Shown piece by piece: positions 8,004 through 16,398 of a DNA stretch of 64,000 nucleotides; position 1 is the first letter of the stretch; each line of letters begins with the position of its first letter. The stretch lies in contig JBALVX010000002.1 in NCBI GenBank assembly GCA_036961295.1, forward strand, positions 1 through 64,000, read 5' to 3'. Position numbers and translations under genes: made by a program. Source of the DNA: JAGPUQ01 sp036961295 (lineage in GTDB: Bacteria; Pseudomonadota; Gammaproteobacteria; Pseudomonadales; Porticoccaceae). The notes under the pieces are model-generated. The model worked only from the letters and a program-made list of their open reading frames with translations. It ran no database searches and was not told where the DNA came from.

Positions 8004-8147
8004 ATTGTTCTCCCTCGAATCCCCATTAGATAAAACTGTTTTCTACGACGTAGCTGCTGACCACACTTTGTTTAACGAGAAAAACGCTCCGACCGAAAAG
8101 GAACCAACACAAGCATCAACATATTCAGCCGCGCTAGACTGTACGCG

Positions 8148-8918
8148 CTAGACTGTAGTAGCCAGATAGTTTTGCAAACGCCGCCCCATGGAGTAGGTAA
8201 ACGTAACGTCGGCATGCATTATCGCCGGTGTTTCTAGTGGGGCAATGGGCGCAAGCCGCGATGCCGGGTGACCATCGGGAAAATCAAACACGATATCTTC
8301 GATTTGTGCGTCGTAGAGATTCGCCACGAAGGGCAAGGGGAATTCCAGTAATTCGCTCAACACAGGGGAACCGCCTTCAGGTTTGAGGAACTCCCTGTGT
8401 GAGTAATAGTTCAAATGCCCTCCGAGAGTGCCCCCAGCTGTTTCGTTAAGCGCTGCTTTAACTCTTATCACGTCCCGCCCTTCCACATTAAGGATGGACT
8501 GAAACTTGCCGCCCGAGGATTCTGTCCGTCGGTCTCCGGGCATGGCGCGTACCCCCACCGACTCTCGAACATAGGCACGAACTCGCGCAGAACTATTCCA
8601 GTAGTAAGCAAAATAGCGACCTGGAATAGGCATGGTTCCCTCCGCGGCGTAACTATCGTGATTGGCCACCTCAACGGTAAGGTAGGTCAGAGAAAATGCT
8701 CCGAAGCCGCTGGTCTGTTCGCCGCTCACTTCGTACATATTCATCTGAACTAAACCATTGGGATGTGCCTCCAGACCTGAAGGCAATACTTCCTGTATCG
8801 CTTTCATATCGGCCCGGTAGCCAATAATAAGCATTCGCGCATCTTTTATCAGTTGGGGGCTTGGTGGAGACCACATTGCAGGAGGTGAATTGATAACAGC
8901 TTCGTTGTCGTTACTCAT
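8148..8918 (-). CDS. acetoacetate decarboxylase-like protein
   Basis: A 256-aa protein of the ADC superfamily (PF06314-like beta-cone). Supporting stretches are the early PSPQLIKDARMLIIGYRADM, a central GFGAFSLTYLTVEV and a later LNYYSHREF. The Schiff-base Lys-Lys pair of true acetoacetate decarboxylase is not seen in the expected central region (RESVGVRAMPGDRR instead), so decarboxylase activity is doubtful. It may be a lyase or hydratase-like member. It lies between an amidase/hydrolase relic and the PRISE-like SDR on the same strand. Confidence 0.65.
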   Translation of the reverse strand: MSNDNEAVINSPPAMWSPPSPQLIKDARMLIIGYRADMKAIQEVLPSGLEAHPNGLVQMNMYEVSGEQTSGFGAFSLTYLTVEVANHDSYAAEGTMPIPGRYFAYYWNSSARVRAYVRESVGVRAMPGDRRTESSGGKFQSILNVEGRDVIRVKAALNETAGGTLGGHLNYYSHREFLKPEGGSPVLSELLEFPLPFVANLYDAQIEDIVFDFPDGHPASRLAPIAPLETPAIMHADVTFTYSMGRRLQNYLATTV

Positions 8919-8941
8919 AGTAATACCGCCCCTGTATTTTT

Positions 8942-9061
8942 CTATTTGCTAGTCTCGGAATTGGTAGTCTCGGAAATCGCCTTTTTCAAGATCGCCACCA
9001 TCTGGCCAGGCTGCTCAACCGTCGGATCGTGTCCCGTACCTGCTATGTGGTTATAGCCTTG
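8942..9061 (-). pseudogene. C-terminal scar of an alpha/beta hydrolase
   Basis: Directly after the amidase stop, the minus strand is open for 39 codons and reads GYNHIAGTGHDPTVEQPGQM then VAILKKAI before a stop at 8942. AGTGHDPTVEQP matches the catalytic-His segment and final helix of alpha/beta hydrolases (GxGHxPxxEQP). The rest of such a gene is absent, so this is a deletion remnant joined to the amidase end. Confidence 0.55.
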
Positions 9062-9064
9062 CTA

Positions 9065-10588
9065 TTAGGTCCTTATCTCCCGCCAACTATTCTCACTCTC
9101 GTAGGCATTTGCTATTTGATAGAGGTTTGCCTCATCGTTATGCGCGCCGACAAGCATCATCCCAACTGGTAAGCCATTACTCATTCCGACGGGAATGCTG
9201 ATCGCGGGATGTCCCGTCACGTCAAACTGGCACGTATTTCCAATCATCTCAAACGCTCTTTGAACATACAGCGCCATATCAGCATCAGCTTTGGGTAATG
9301 GCGTTGCCTTCATCGGTATTGTTGGTAGTGCAATTGTGTCGAAGTCCTTAAGAACGGAATTATAGTCTTCAATCAATTTACGACTTAGATTTTGAGCTTT
9401 TGCATAATATCGTCCGTGATACTCGTCAAGCATATATTGACCCGTTAACATACAGCTTTTAAGAGAGTCGGAGAGGTCATTCGCTCGAAGTCTCCATGCC
9501 GCGTGGGCATCCAACAAACCTGTCGGATACATCCCTCTCCAACCTGTACCTACACCGTTCAGAGTCATCATCTGCGCAGTAAGGCCTTCTAAAGCTATAG
9601 CCAACCAAATTGATTGCCCAAGAACGTGGCCGGGAATACTTACTTCCACAACTTCAGCCCCTTGCGCTTTAAGAGCGTCTATCGCTTGCCTTACGAGAAT
9701 ATCTACATCTTCCTCTGAATTTTCACGTCCAAAACCTTCTGTCAAAACGGCTATCCGCTTGCCTTTTATACCAGTATCAAGATGATCTCTGTAGTCGGTT
9801 TTCAAATCGGCGCCATACTGTCGAGCATCCAATCCATCCGGGCCTGCAATCGCTGTTAACAACAAGGCATTATTTCTCACGGTATCCGTAATTGGGCCCG
9901 TGTAATCGATGGTGGACTCTACAGATATAATGCCGGTGTAAGGAACCAGTCCCCATGAGGCCTTCATTCCAACGCATCCAGACCACGAAGCCGGTATTCT
10001 AACTGACCCTCCTTGATCACCTCCGATCGCCATTTTAATTTCACCGGACCCTACCAACGCGCCACACCCAGAGGAAGAACCACCACTTGAATAATTTGGA
10101 TTATGGGGGTTCAGCACGGAAACACGTGAGTTAGTGTGGCTTCCACCTGAAAGACAAAAGTGCTCACAATGCGCTTTGCCTACTATCTCTCCACCCGCAT
10201 CTAAAATACGGGCGACCACGGTTGCATCGATGTCAGGCACATACCCATTAAGGGTCGACGATCCATTCGTCATTGGTACACCAGCCAAACTAATATTATC
10301 TTTTAGTACCACTTTATGACCCGAAAGTATCCCATCAGTAGCACCTACGACACTGGTTTTTCTTACCCACGCGTTGAGTAGATTATCTTCGGGCTGTGGT
10401 TCATGGCCAGGAGTTCGTGGATACTTCACTTCAGGTAAATAGTCAGGCACCATATCAAGCGCATTGTAGGCATCAAAATTTGGTGCCATGATTTCATGAT
10501 GTGATTGAATTTCTGATTCTGACAATTTCATGTGCAAGCTTTCTGCTACTTGCTTCAATTGTTCGATGGTCGGCGCTCTTACTGGCAT
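9065..10588 (-). CDS. nitrile-pathway amidase (amidase signature family)
   Basis: Hydrolyses a carboxamide to the acid and ammonia, the last step after nitrile hydratase. The start at 10588 (MPVRAP) is chosen because AAGGAGC lies 7 nt upstream; an upstream in-frame Met at 10621 lacks this. With that start the Ser-cisSer-Lys triad falls at Lys96 (VVLKDN), Ser171 (GGSSSG) and Ser195 (GGDQGGSVRIP). As I recall, these are the positions in the Rhodococcus N-771 enantioselective amidase, which it resembles throughout. 507 aa is full length. It is separated from the NHase genes only by an 8-bp tandem repeat with an assembly gap. Confidence 0.9.
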   Translation of the reverse strand: MPVRAPTIEQLKQVAESLHMKLSESEIQSHHEIMAPNFDAYNALDMVPDYLPEVKYPRTPGHEPQPEDNLLNAWVRKTSVVGATDGILSGHKVVLKDNISLAGVPMTNGSSTLNGYVPDIDATVVARILDAGGEIVGKAHCEHFCLSGGSHTNSRVSVLNPHNPNYSSGGSSSGCGALVGSGEIKMAIGGDQGGSVRIPASWSGCVGMKASWGLVPYTGIISVESTIDYTGPITDTVRNNALLLTAIAGPDGLDARQYGADLKTDYRDHLDTGIKGKRIAVLTEGFGRENSEEDVDILVRQAIDALKAQGAEVVEVSIPGHVLGQSIWLAIALEGLTAQMMTLNGVGTGWRGMYPTGLLDAHAAWRLRANDLSDSLKSCMLTGQYMLDEYHGRYYAKAQNLSRKLIEDYNSVLKDFDTIALPTIPMKATPLPKADADMALYVQRAFEMIGNTCQFDVTGHPAISIPVGMSNGLPVGMMLVGAHNDEANLYQIANAYESENSWREIRT

Positions 10589-10804
10589 TTTTATTGCTCC
10601 TTTTAATTTCACACTTTTCAATTGTAGAAATACCGCAAGTGACTAAAGTAATAATTAAAGCCAAATCACGCGATTCGCTTTACGAATAAGAAACCTAATA
10701 AATAGATACTGTCAAAAACTGAATTCTATAACAAGAGCATCTAAGGGATGCTCGAAATAATTCATGGACAACCATTGTCCTTGAATCATCAATACCAGCA
10801 AACA

Positions 10805-11014
10805 AGCTAAACAGCTAAACAGCTAAACAGCTAAACAGCTAAACAGCTAAACAGCTAAANNNNNNNNNNNNNNNNNNNNNNNNNNNNNNNNNNNNNNNNN
10901 NNNNNNNNNNNNNNNNNNNNNNNNNNNNNNNNNNNNNNNNNNNNNNNNNNNNNNNNNNNAGCTAAACAGCTAAACAGCTAAACAGCTAAACAGCTAAACA
11001 GCTAAACAGCTAAA
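10805..11014. repeat. 8-bp tandem repeat (agctaaac)n interrupted by a 100-N assembly gap
   Basis: Six full units plus a partial one lie on each side (10805-10859 and 10960-11014) of exactly 100 N (10860-10959). True copy number is therefore unknown. The right end of the repeat contains the last codons and stop of the NHase accessory gene. The array separates it from the amidase gene. The 100 N look like a scaffolding placeholder. Confidence 0.95.
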
Positions 11015-11364
11015 TTCTGGATATTCTTTATCTCATTAAGAACTAACTTTTCCCTGGATTTAATTTCTTCCAAGCTGAGCAGATCGTTATCGAGCAGGAC
11101 ACCCTCCAGAGTCAGCAGCCAATGATTGTAGTAGGTATTACCAAGATCGGGGTCTCCTTGCGCTTGCGCTAGCTGGATTTGCTGATTAAATCTTTCCACC
11201 CAGTCTTTCCATTCAAATAATCCATTTTGATTGAGCGCAATCGCCAAACCGAAAGCCCTAGCTTCCCAGGGCTCATTAAAAACTATACCTTCCGCTTCTG
11301 TCTTAGAACAAGGTAAGGTCTTGAAGGGTAAATTTACTGTTTTTGCGTTCATTTGATTATTCAC
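11002..11364 (-). CDS. nitrile hydratase accessory (activator) protein, beta-subunit-like
   Basis: A 120-aa protein resembling the N-terminal half of NHase beta subunits (EPWEARAFGLAIALNQNGLF; YYNHWLLTLEGVLLD). Such small proteins (P14K/NhlE type) act in cobalt-type NHase maturation by delivering a cobalt-loaded alpha subunit. Iron-type enzymes use a P47K-type GTPase instead, and none is seen here. Start GTG at 11364 has AGGAT upstream; an ATG at 11352 is possible. The stop lies inside the first 8-bp repeat unit, so repeat changes could alter the last residues. Confidence 0.8.
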   Translation of the reverse strand: MNNQMNAKTVNLPFKTLPCSKTEAEGIVFNEPWEARAFGLAIALNQNGLFEWKDWVERFNQQIQLAQAQGDPDLGNTYYNHWLLTLEGVLLDNDLLSLEEIKSREKLVLNEIKNIQNLAV

Positions 11365-11369
11365 AATTA

Positions 11370-11711
11370 TTAATCCTGTACCAGGTAATCCTCAAACATA
11401 CTAATACAGACCACGTCGTTGTGTTGGTTTCCCCATAACTCACTTGCGGTAAACCTCACACTGTAGGTATGTTGGGCTTCTCCAGTGGGCCTGGCTTTAC
11501 CGGCATCGTCTGGGTAAGCAAACGATCCCTGGTATCTGTCCACGACGCCTCGTTTTCCTTTGATGTAAGATGGAATTCGATTGTGCCCTGGCACATGAAT
11601 ATTTTTTGCTGTTACTGAGTCACCAACTTTAAATTGGGGGGCAGCATCAAGTTCTCGTTGAGCTGATGCGCCAGTGAGAACAAGACCTGGCACGTCTTCT
11701 GGATTTAGCAT
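11370..11711 (-). CDS. nitrile hydratase beta subunit, C-terminal half (separate gene)
   Basis: 113 aa matching the SH3-like C-terminal domain of NHase beta: FKVGDSV, then GHNRIPSYIKGKRGVVDRY, then YSVRFTASELWG. It has its own ATG at 11711 and Shine-Dalgarno (GGAAGAG), and overlaps the stop of the N-terminal-half gene by 7 nt, so translation is probably coupled. It corresponds to the alpha subunit of thiocyanate hydrolase and to one small subunit of three-subunit NHases such as toyocamycin NHase. In the usual enzyme this domain is fused to the preceding half. Confidence 0.85.
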   Translation of the reverse strand: MLNPEDVPGLVLTGASAQRELDAAPQFKVGDSVTAKNIHVPGHNRIPSYIKGKRGVVDRYQGSFAYPDDAGKARPTGEAQHTYSVRFTASELWGNQHNDVVCISMFEDYLVQD

Positions 11712-12022
11712 TGCGGCTCTTCCATGGAAAGTTCTTGCATACGCCCTTGTAGTTCCTCTTCGGTTAATACTCCGCCTTCTTTAGCCAGTGTCAAAAGTCC
11801 TTCTAACCAATGTTCATAGTAACTGCTCTCTATATAGTGGGCCGGGTCGATACGCTCCACAGCGTGACGAAACTGATCAATATTGAACATACCGGTAGCA
11901 AAAGAACCGATAAACATTCCGAACACTCTACGCTCCCACTCTGCATGAAAGACAGGTTCGTTAACCTCTCGAACAACGGCGCCATAGCAATGCATACCAC
12001 CCATATCATGTACACTATTCAC
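11705..12022 (-). CDS. nitrile hydratase beta subunit, N-terminal half (separate gene)
   Basis: 105 aa with the NHase beta start pattern MNSVHDMGGMHCYG and the helical EWERRVFGM...SYYEHWLEGL segment. The GTG at 12022 is the best start: GGAGG lies 7 nt before it and it gives the canonical MN-x-HD-GG start. An upstream GTG at 12037 would lie too close to the alpha stop to have an RBS. The gene ends with Cys and TAA just as the C-terminal-half gene starts. The two genes together equal one ordinary beta subunit. Confidence 0.85.
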   Translation of the reverse strand: MNSVHDMGGMHCYGAVVREVNEPVFHAEWERRVFGMFIGSFATGMFNIDQFRHAVERIDPAHYIESSYYEHWLEGLLTLAKEGGVLTEEELQGRMQELSMEEPQC

Positions 12023-12037
12023 TTTATATTCCTCCAC

Positions 12038-12640
12038 TTAGCCTGTGTATTCAAGCAGATCAGTGCCAATCATCGAATCTCGCGTAACCAATTTAGCCAA
12101 CTCAGCTTCAGATAAATTTTCTGTACCTGCTGGCCTTTCGGGGAACACCATATATCGAAGCTCAGCATTACTATCCCATACTTTTATTTGCTTTTCCTTC
12201 GGCAATTTGACACCAAATTCTTCTAACACAGCGCGCGGCTCTCTCACAATACGTGAGCGATATGGCGCACTTTTATACCAGACGGGTGGCAGACCGAGTA
12301 CTGGCCATGGGTAACAAGAACAAAGCGTGCAAACAGTCACGTTATGTACCGTTGCTGTATTTTCGACGACAATCATATCCTCGCCCTGTATCCCACTAAA
12401 ACCAAGCTCCTTAATGGCCCCAGTTGCATCATCCATTAATCGCTTTTTGTAAGCTGGATCTACCCAGGCTTTGGCAACGACTTTAGCGCCATTTCTTGGG
12501 CCAATTTTCGTTTCGTAGGTTTCAACCAAAGTGTCGATTGTCGCAGGATTAATTATTTTTTTTTCAACTAACAGCGATTCCAAAGCCCGAACTCTAAGAT
12601 CAACCGCCGAGGGAGGATGTGTATGTTTTTTATTTGTCAT
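12038..12640 (-). CDS. cobalt-type nitrile hydratase alpha subunit
   Basis: Catalytic subunit hydrating nitriles to amides. The metal site is VCTLCSC (Cys104, Cys107, Ser108, Cys109). The Thr in C-T-L-C marks the cobalt type, whereas iron enzymes have Ser. CYPWPVLGLPPVWYK follows as in the family. 200 aa is normal. RBS AAAGGTG is 7 nt upstream. It follows the aldoxime dehydratase by 27 bp and precedes the split beta genes. Two of the Cys are expected to be oxidised post-translationally, as in known NHases. Confidence 0.93.
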   Translation of the reverse strand: MTNKKHTHPPSAVDLRVRALESLLVEKKIINPATIDTLVETYETKIGPRNGAKVVAKAWVDPAYKKRLMDDATGAIKELGFSGIQGEDMIVVENTATVHNVTVCTLCSCYPWPVLGLPPVWYKSAPYRSRIVREPRAVLEEFGVKLPKEKQIKVWDSNAELRYMVFPERPAGTENLSEAELAKLVTRDSMIGTDLLEYTG

Positions 12641-12667
12641 TTTTTACACCTTTTTAATAACGCTAAA

Positions 12668-13684
12668 TCAAACTTCTTCAGCCTCAAAATACGGAATCAA
12701 TCCTGTCTTATTATGACAATTAAGGTATTGGAAATCACCTGCCCCCTTTGGCAAAACCGATACCTCATGCCACAAATTCAGAGCCATTTGGTCACCTACT
12801 TTCTGTGCAAATGCAATAAAACTATCGAATATCCGAGTATGCGTGGGGTGCGACTTCGACCAGGCTTCCAAATGCTTAATTGATAAGAACATACCCATTC
12901 CGAAGGTTCGTTCGAGGCGCTGATTATCAGCTGAGACCTCTGTCATAAAACGCATGTAACAACAACCTGAGTCCAACGGGTTTTTAATAAGGTAATCCAT
13001 ACCCTTAAGTAAAATTGGGTGAACATCATTGAGATACAGCTCGCGTTCCTTACCTTGCACTGCTGACCAATCTTGTGCAGAACGAATTAAATTAAGATTA
13101 CCTGGCGCATTAACCTTTATTCGCTTTCCTACGGTATCAGATGTGTTCACGACAGTAAGCTGGCTAGCTACTTCGGGCTCCAAATCGTCATAACTCGAAG
13201 CAGGAAGACGATCTCGCATACCCCCATAATAACCATGCTCATCGACTGGCTCGGAAAACCCTTCACCTAATCGTGCGATCCCAGCTGGTTGCTTATTCGG
13301 AAACAAGGTTTCAAAATATTCGGTCGATATTCCAATAATCTCCCGCCAAAATCCGTACTCAGAATAGTCCTTTTCCGCATTCGTATTCCAGAAAGGGAGA
13401 AAACTGTTAACCATCCAGGATTGAAAAACAGTTTGATCCTTCCAATAGCAAATAAAAACCTGGTTATTGTAACCAGCGATATCGGTATAGACAGCTTTCT
13501 CGGTAACTTCCGGCCCATTTTTTTGGATTAATAATTCATCGATGCAGAGCAACACGTCTATTGATATCTGCGCCTTGTGCTGAACCCCAAAATAAGCCAT
13601 AACCAAGTTATCTAAACTCTCATCAAACTTAGCGACGTGGGCAGGATACGGCGGCTCCCAACCCTCGGGCATTTGCTTAGTCAT
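12668..13684 (-). CDS. oxd: aldoxime dehydratase (haem enzyme, Oxd)
   Basis: Converts aldoximes to nitriles on a directly substrate-ligated haem. The 338-aa sequence matches the phenylacetaldoxime dehydratase family. WSKSHPTHTRIF (His279/His282) holds the proximal haem His, DWSAVQG (Ser207) matches the catalytic distal Ser, and NLWHEV (His306) the distal His. It is the first gene of the minus-strand operon oxd-NHase alpha-beta(N)-beta(C)-accessory-amidase. The RBS is weak. No AraC-type regulator, common beside such clusters, is present nearby. Confidence 0.9.
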   Translation of the reverse strand: MTKQMPEGWEPPYPAHVAKFDESLDNLVMAYFGVQHKAQISIDVLLCIDELLIQKNGPEVTEKAVYTDIAGYNNQVFICYWKDQTVFQSWMVNSFLPFWNTNAEKDYSEYGFWREIIGISTEYFETLFPNKQPAGIARLGEGFSEPVDEHGYYGGMRDRLPASSYDDLEPEVASQLTVVNTSDTVGKRIKVNAPGNLNLIRSAQDWSAVQGKERELYLNDVHPILLKGMDYLIKNPLDSGCCYMRFMTEVSADNQRLERTFGMGMFLSIKHLEAWSKSHPTHTRIFDSFIAFAQKVGDQMALNLWHEVSVLPKGAGDFQYLNCHNKTGLIPYFEAEEV

Positions 13685-14213
13685 TTTTGCGTTTACTCTA
13701 TTATTTTAGGTGCGCCCAATTCTCTTTATAAAATGGCCCCGAAAACTGTAGTGGTTTTGTCGTTGGACTACTTGTAGTTGTCGATAGCATAATAATCTCT
13801 AATGACGACTATAAAGGTTGAAAATCGACCCGGTCAAGGAAGATTCTAAAATACAGCAATTTTATGCAAGACACCAAGCAATACTAAACGATGCGCTTTA
13901 ACCTCAGTGATCAGTACAATTAAACTATGAAAAAATTTCCAAAGATCAATAATCTTTAATTTTCAATCTATTAGACGGCCTATATAAACTATATAGAGAG
14001 AGTAATTCAATTAACTGTTATCCGTAACAAGAGGAAATTAATTGATATTGCCGAAGTTACTCCGAACGGTATAGTTAATACTACTTCACCTGTGAATGGC
14101 GCATCATCAGAGGTAGTATTATTTGTTCGAGACCCGATACTGATGCTCGGGTAAACTATTGGGGAGTGTCTCCAAGAGCAATGTTTTTACTAGCTACAAT
14201 CATAAGGTGATAC
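13685..14213. promoter_or_regulatory. divergent intergenic region between oxd and the HupE gene, with inverted repeats
   Basis: 529 bp, AT-rich. Visible elements are a palindrome ACTAC-TT-GTAGT (13767-13778), a TATATA-aac-TATATA repeat (about 13980-13995), an inverted repeat TAATACTAC / GTAGTATTA (14076-14084 and 14113-14121), and a hairpin CCCGA / TCGGG (14133-14151) 60 bp before the HupE start. The ACTAC/GTAGT element recurs, which could be an operator shared by both divergent transcripts. No riboswitch consensus was recognised. Confidence 0.4.
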
Positions 14214-14831
14214 ATGCAATCAATAAAAAATTACAAGCCCCTATTTTATTTTTTCTTAATCGGCATCCTACCTGGGGTGGCATTTGCCCATCACCCCAAC
14301 GGTTATAAACTGCCAAATTCTCTTTTCGAAGGCCTGCTTTCAGGTTTAGGACATCCAGTGATCGGCCTGGATCACCTGGTATTTATTATCGGTATTGGTT
14401 TACTGAGTTACCTGATGCGACAACGATTCACAGTTCCATTCGTTTTTATTATTGGTACTTTGGTGGGCGCGATAACTCATCTTAACAGTGTTAGCATACC
14501 GTTCTCGGAGTCGTTAATTGCTATTTCAATAGTGCTACTCGGATTTGTTCTGATATATAAATCCGAGAAGACATTATCAACTGTTTGGTATTTTTCCCTT
14601 ACCGGCGCTGGAATATTGCATGGATATGCTTATGGCGAATCTATCGTTGGCGCTGAAGTGACATCGCTTGGCGCCTATCTTATAGGCTTTAGCGCGATTC
14701 AATTATCGATTTCCTTAATTGTGGGAGTTTTGTGTCTATGGCTCAACAAGTCACAGTCGATTCCCGCAAACAATTTATCCAGGCTATATGGCGGTGTTGC
14801 TGTCTGTACTGGTACATTCTTTTTGGTTTAA
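14214..14831 (+). CDS. HupE/UreJ-family metal permease, probable cobalt uptake
   Basis: 205 aa. Signal-like N-terminus ends in GVAFAHHPNG; about six membrane helices follow. Family motifs are GHPVIGLDHLVF (His-rich metal site) and LHGYAYGES. HupE/UreJ proteins import nickel or cobalt. Next to a cobalt-type NHase the likely cargo is cobalt, as with NhlF in Rhodococcus, though NhlF is a different (NiCoT) family. RBS AAGGTG is at good spacing. It is transcribed divergently from oxd. Confidence 0.8.
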   Translation: MQSIKNYKPLFYFFLIGILPGVAFAHHPNGYKLPNSLFEGLLSGLGHPVIGLDHLVFIIGIGLLSYLMRQRFTVPFVFIIGTLVGAITHLNSVSIPFSESLIAISIVLLGFVLIYKSEKTLSTVWYFSLTGAGILHGYAYGESIVGAEVTSLGAYLIGFSAIQLSISLIVGVLCLWLNKSQSIPANNLSRLYGGVAVCTGTFFLV

Positions 14832-15212
14832 CTAATTCTGCGTCCAGGAATTATGGAATGAAGTTCTGAATCGTTTTTGAAAAAATAGAGAAGATGACGG
14901 CTTGCAGAGAACGCAATAGTTATTAGTTGGTTATTTATCTGCCAAGACCGGCAGGGCATTAATTGATATTACTGCATTTTTTGCCACATCGTTATTGCGT
15001 TGCCGGTTGAATGGTCGGCCCACAACTTTTCGGTTCAACAAAAAACAGTCCGATACTCTCTATCGGGGTGCGGTAGACTTCGTACCATTACTATAGGCTC
15101 TGGACTTTATTTCGGACGACTCGAAAGGCCGTAGGGCCTACTAATCCGGAGCGACGTATCCGCGCAAGCAAAGTCCACCACGTAACCAAATAAATATTAT
15201 CAGGAGAAGATT
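14832..15212. other. intergenic, nothing recognised
   Basis: 380 bp between the HupE gene and the SDR gene. No coding frame of substance and no clear terminator; a small palindrome GGCC-GTA-GGGCC lies near 15130. A good RBS (AGGAGA) at the right edge belongs to the SDR. Confidence 0.5.
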
Positions 15213-16010
15213 ATGGAACTGGGCCTAAAAGATAAAGTGGTCGTTCTTACCGGTGCCAGCAAAGGTATCGGTGTTGCCGCTACGATGGCATTTGCTAAGG
15301 AAGGTGCGCGATTGATTATTGCCGCACGCAATCTCGAGACCCTGGATCAGGTCGCTGGTGAAATCCAGAGCGCAACCGGCGCGGAAATCACAACCCTGAG
15401 CTGCGATGTAACCAACGATGAAGATGTTAAACGACTGATGCAAGCCGCAATCGATAAATATGGTCGAATCGATGTCTTAGTCAACAATGGTGCTGGTAAA
15501 ATTCCCGCCGGAGATTTTCTAAAAATCCCCAGCGTTGATTGGCTGGAAGGCTGGAATCAAAAAGTTCAGGCCTACGTCAGAACTTGCCAGGCGGTGTATC
15601 CGATTATGCAAACTCAGGGTGGTGGGCGAATTGTCAACGTGCTGGGAACAGCGGCGCGCAATCCTAAGTACTCGTACATGGCGGTGGGTATGTCTAACGC
15701 TGCACTCGTGAATTTCACCAAAAGCCTGGCGGACATGGGTTCCAAAGACAATATTCGAGTCGCGGGGGTAGCTCCATCCGGGGTAATGACAGAACGTTAT
15801 CTCCGGTTAATCGAAGGGCGCTCCGCTGCCGAAGGTAAAACTCCCGAAGCATTGGGCGAAGAAATGATGAAAGGTTTCCCGATGGGGCGCCTTGCGGAAC
15901 CGGAAGAGCTGGGAGATGTCATCTGCTTTGTCGCCTCGGATCGCGCGTCTTATATCTCCGGTACGGTGGTAACAGTAGATGGCAATTCAACCCAGGGGGT
16001 CTATAACTAA
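15213..16010 (+). CDS. classical-type SDR with degenerate active site
   Basis: 265 aa with the Rossmann motif TGASKGIG, NNGAG, and the usual end (SDRASYISGTVVTVDGN). The catalytic YxxxK expected before the helix NFTKSL is not conserved: the segment reads KYSYMAVGMSNAALVNFTKS, with Asn where Lys should precede AAL and Val where Tyr should be. A related SDR subgroup with GNAAL in this place exists, so it may bind NAD(P) but use other catalytic residues, or be non-catalytic. RBS AGGAGA. It is followed 388 bp later by the GMC oxidoreductase. Confidence 0.8.
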   Translation: MELGLKDKVVVLTGASKGIGVAATMAFAKEGARLIIAARNLETLDQVAGEIQSATGAEITTLSCDVTNDEDVKRLMQAAIDKYGRIDVLVNNGAGKIPAGDFLKIPSVDWLEGWNQKVQAYVRTCQAVYPIMQTQGGGRIVNVLGTAARNPKYSYMAVGMSNAALVNFTKSLADMGSKDNIRVAGVAPSGVMTERYLRLIEGRSAAEGKTPEALGEEMMKGFPMGRLAEPEELGDVICFVASDRASYISGTVVTVDGNSTQGVYN

Positions 16011-16398
16011 CCTACCGATAGGCGACCGCTGGTACTTCCCCAAAGATCGCCCCGTTTAGTACGGCTAAACATCCGGTTTCATGAGAGATAAGCCCAGCTC
16101 ACCCTACCGGAAAACATGCGGCCGCCAGATGTGAGGCATTGATTACGCACAAATAATAAGCTGTTATCGGGCATCGCAAAGCCACCGAGTTTAACCATAG
16201 TATTTTTGCATTTGGCGATTTCGACGATATTTTTTCTTATTGATAGAATACTTCGTCAACCGTTACTGCGGCTTTCAGATCGGCTGTAGGCTGTAGATAG
16301 AACAACCATAAGGTTTTTGGATTGATGTTGCCAAGACGTCAATTAGCGCGTTTAATTGTGCTCTCGAGTCACCAATAGCATAACAAAGGGATAGGAAA
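16011..16398. other. intergenic, nothing recognised
   Basis: 388 bp between the SDR and GMC genes on the plus strand. No coding frame, repeat or clear terminator was identified. It probably contains the promoter for the GMC gene. Confidence 0.5.

Noticed and set aside
8148..8918. True acetoacetate decarboxylase
   Set aside because: Overall fold pattern fits, but the Schiff-base Lys region is not conserved, so only an ADC-like call is made.
10805..11014. Possible CRISPR array
   Set aside because: The unit is 8 bp without spacers, a simple tandem repeat. The same holds for the 6-, 12- and 13-bp repeats elsewhere in the window.
11370..12037. Beta subunit of NHase broken by a frameshift
   Set aside because: Each half has its own RBS and domain-compatible ends, and known three-subunit relatives break at the same place; treated as a natural split.
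14041..14213. Cobalamin or NiCo riboswitch upstream of the HupE gene
   Set aside because: Inverted repeats are present but none of the conserved riboswitch core sequences I know could be recognised. Kept only as a regulatory region with hairpins.
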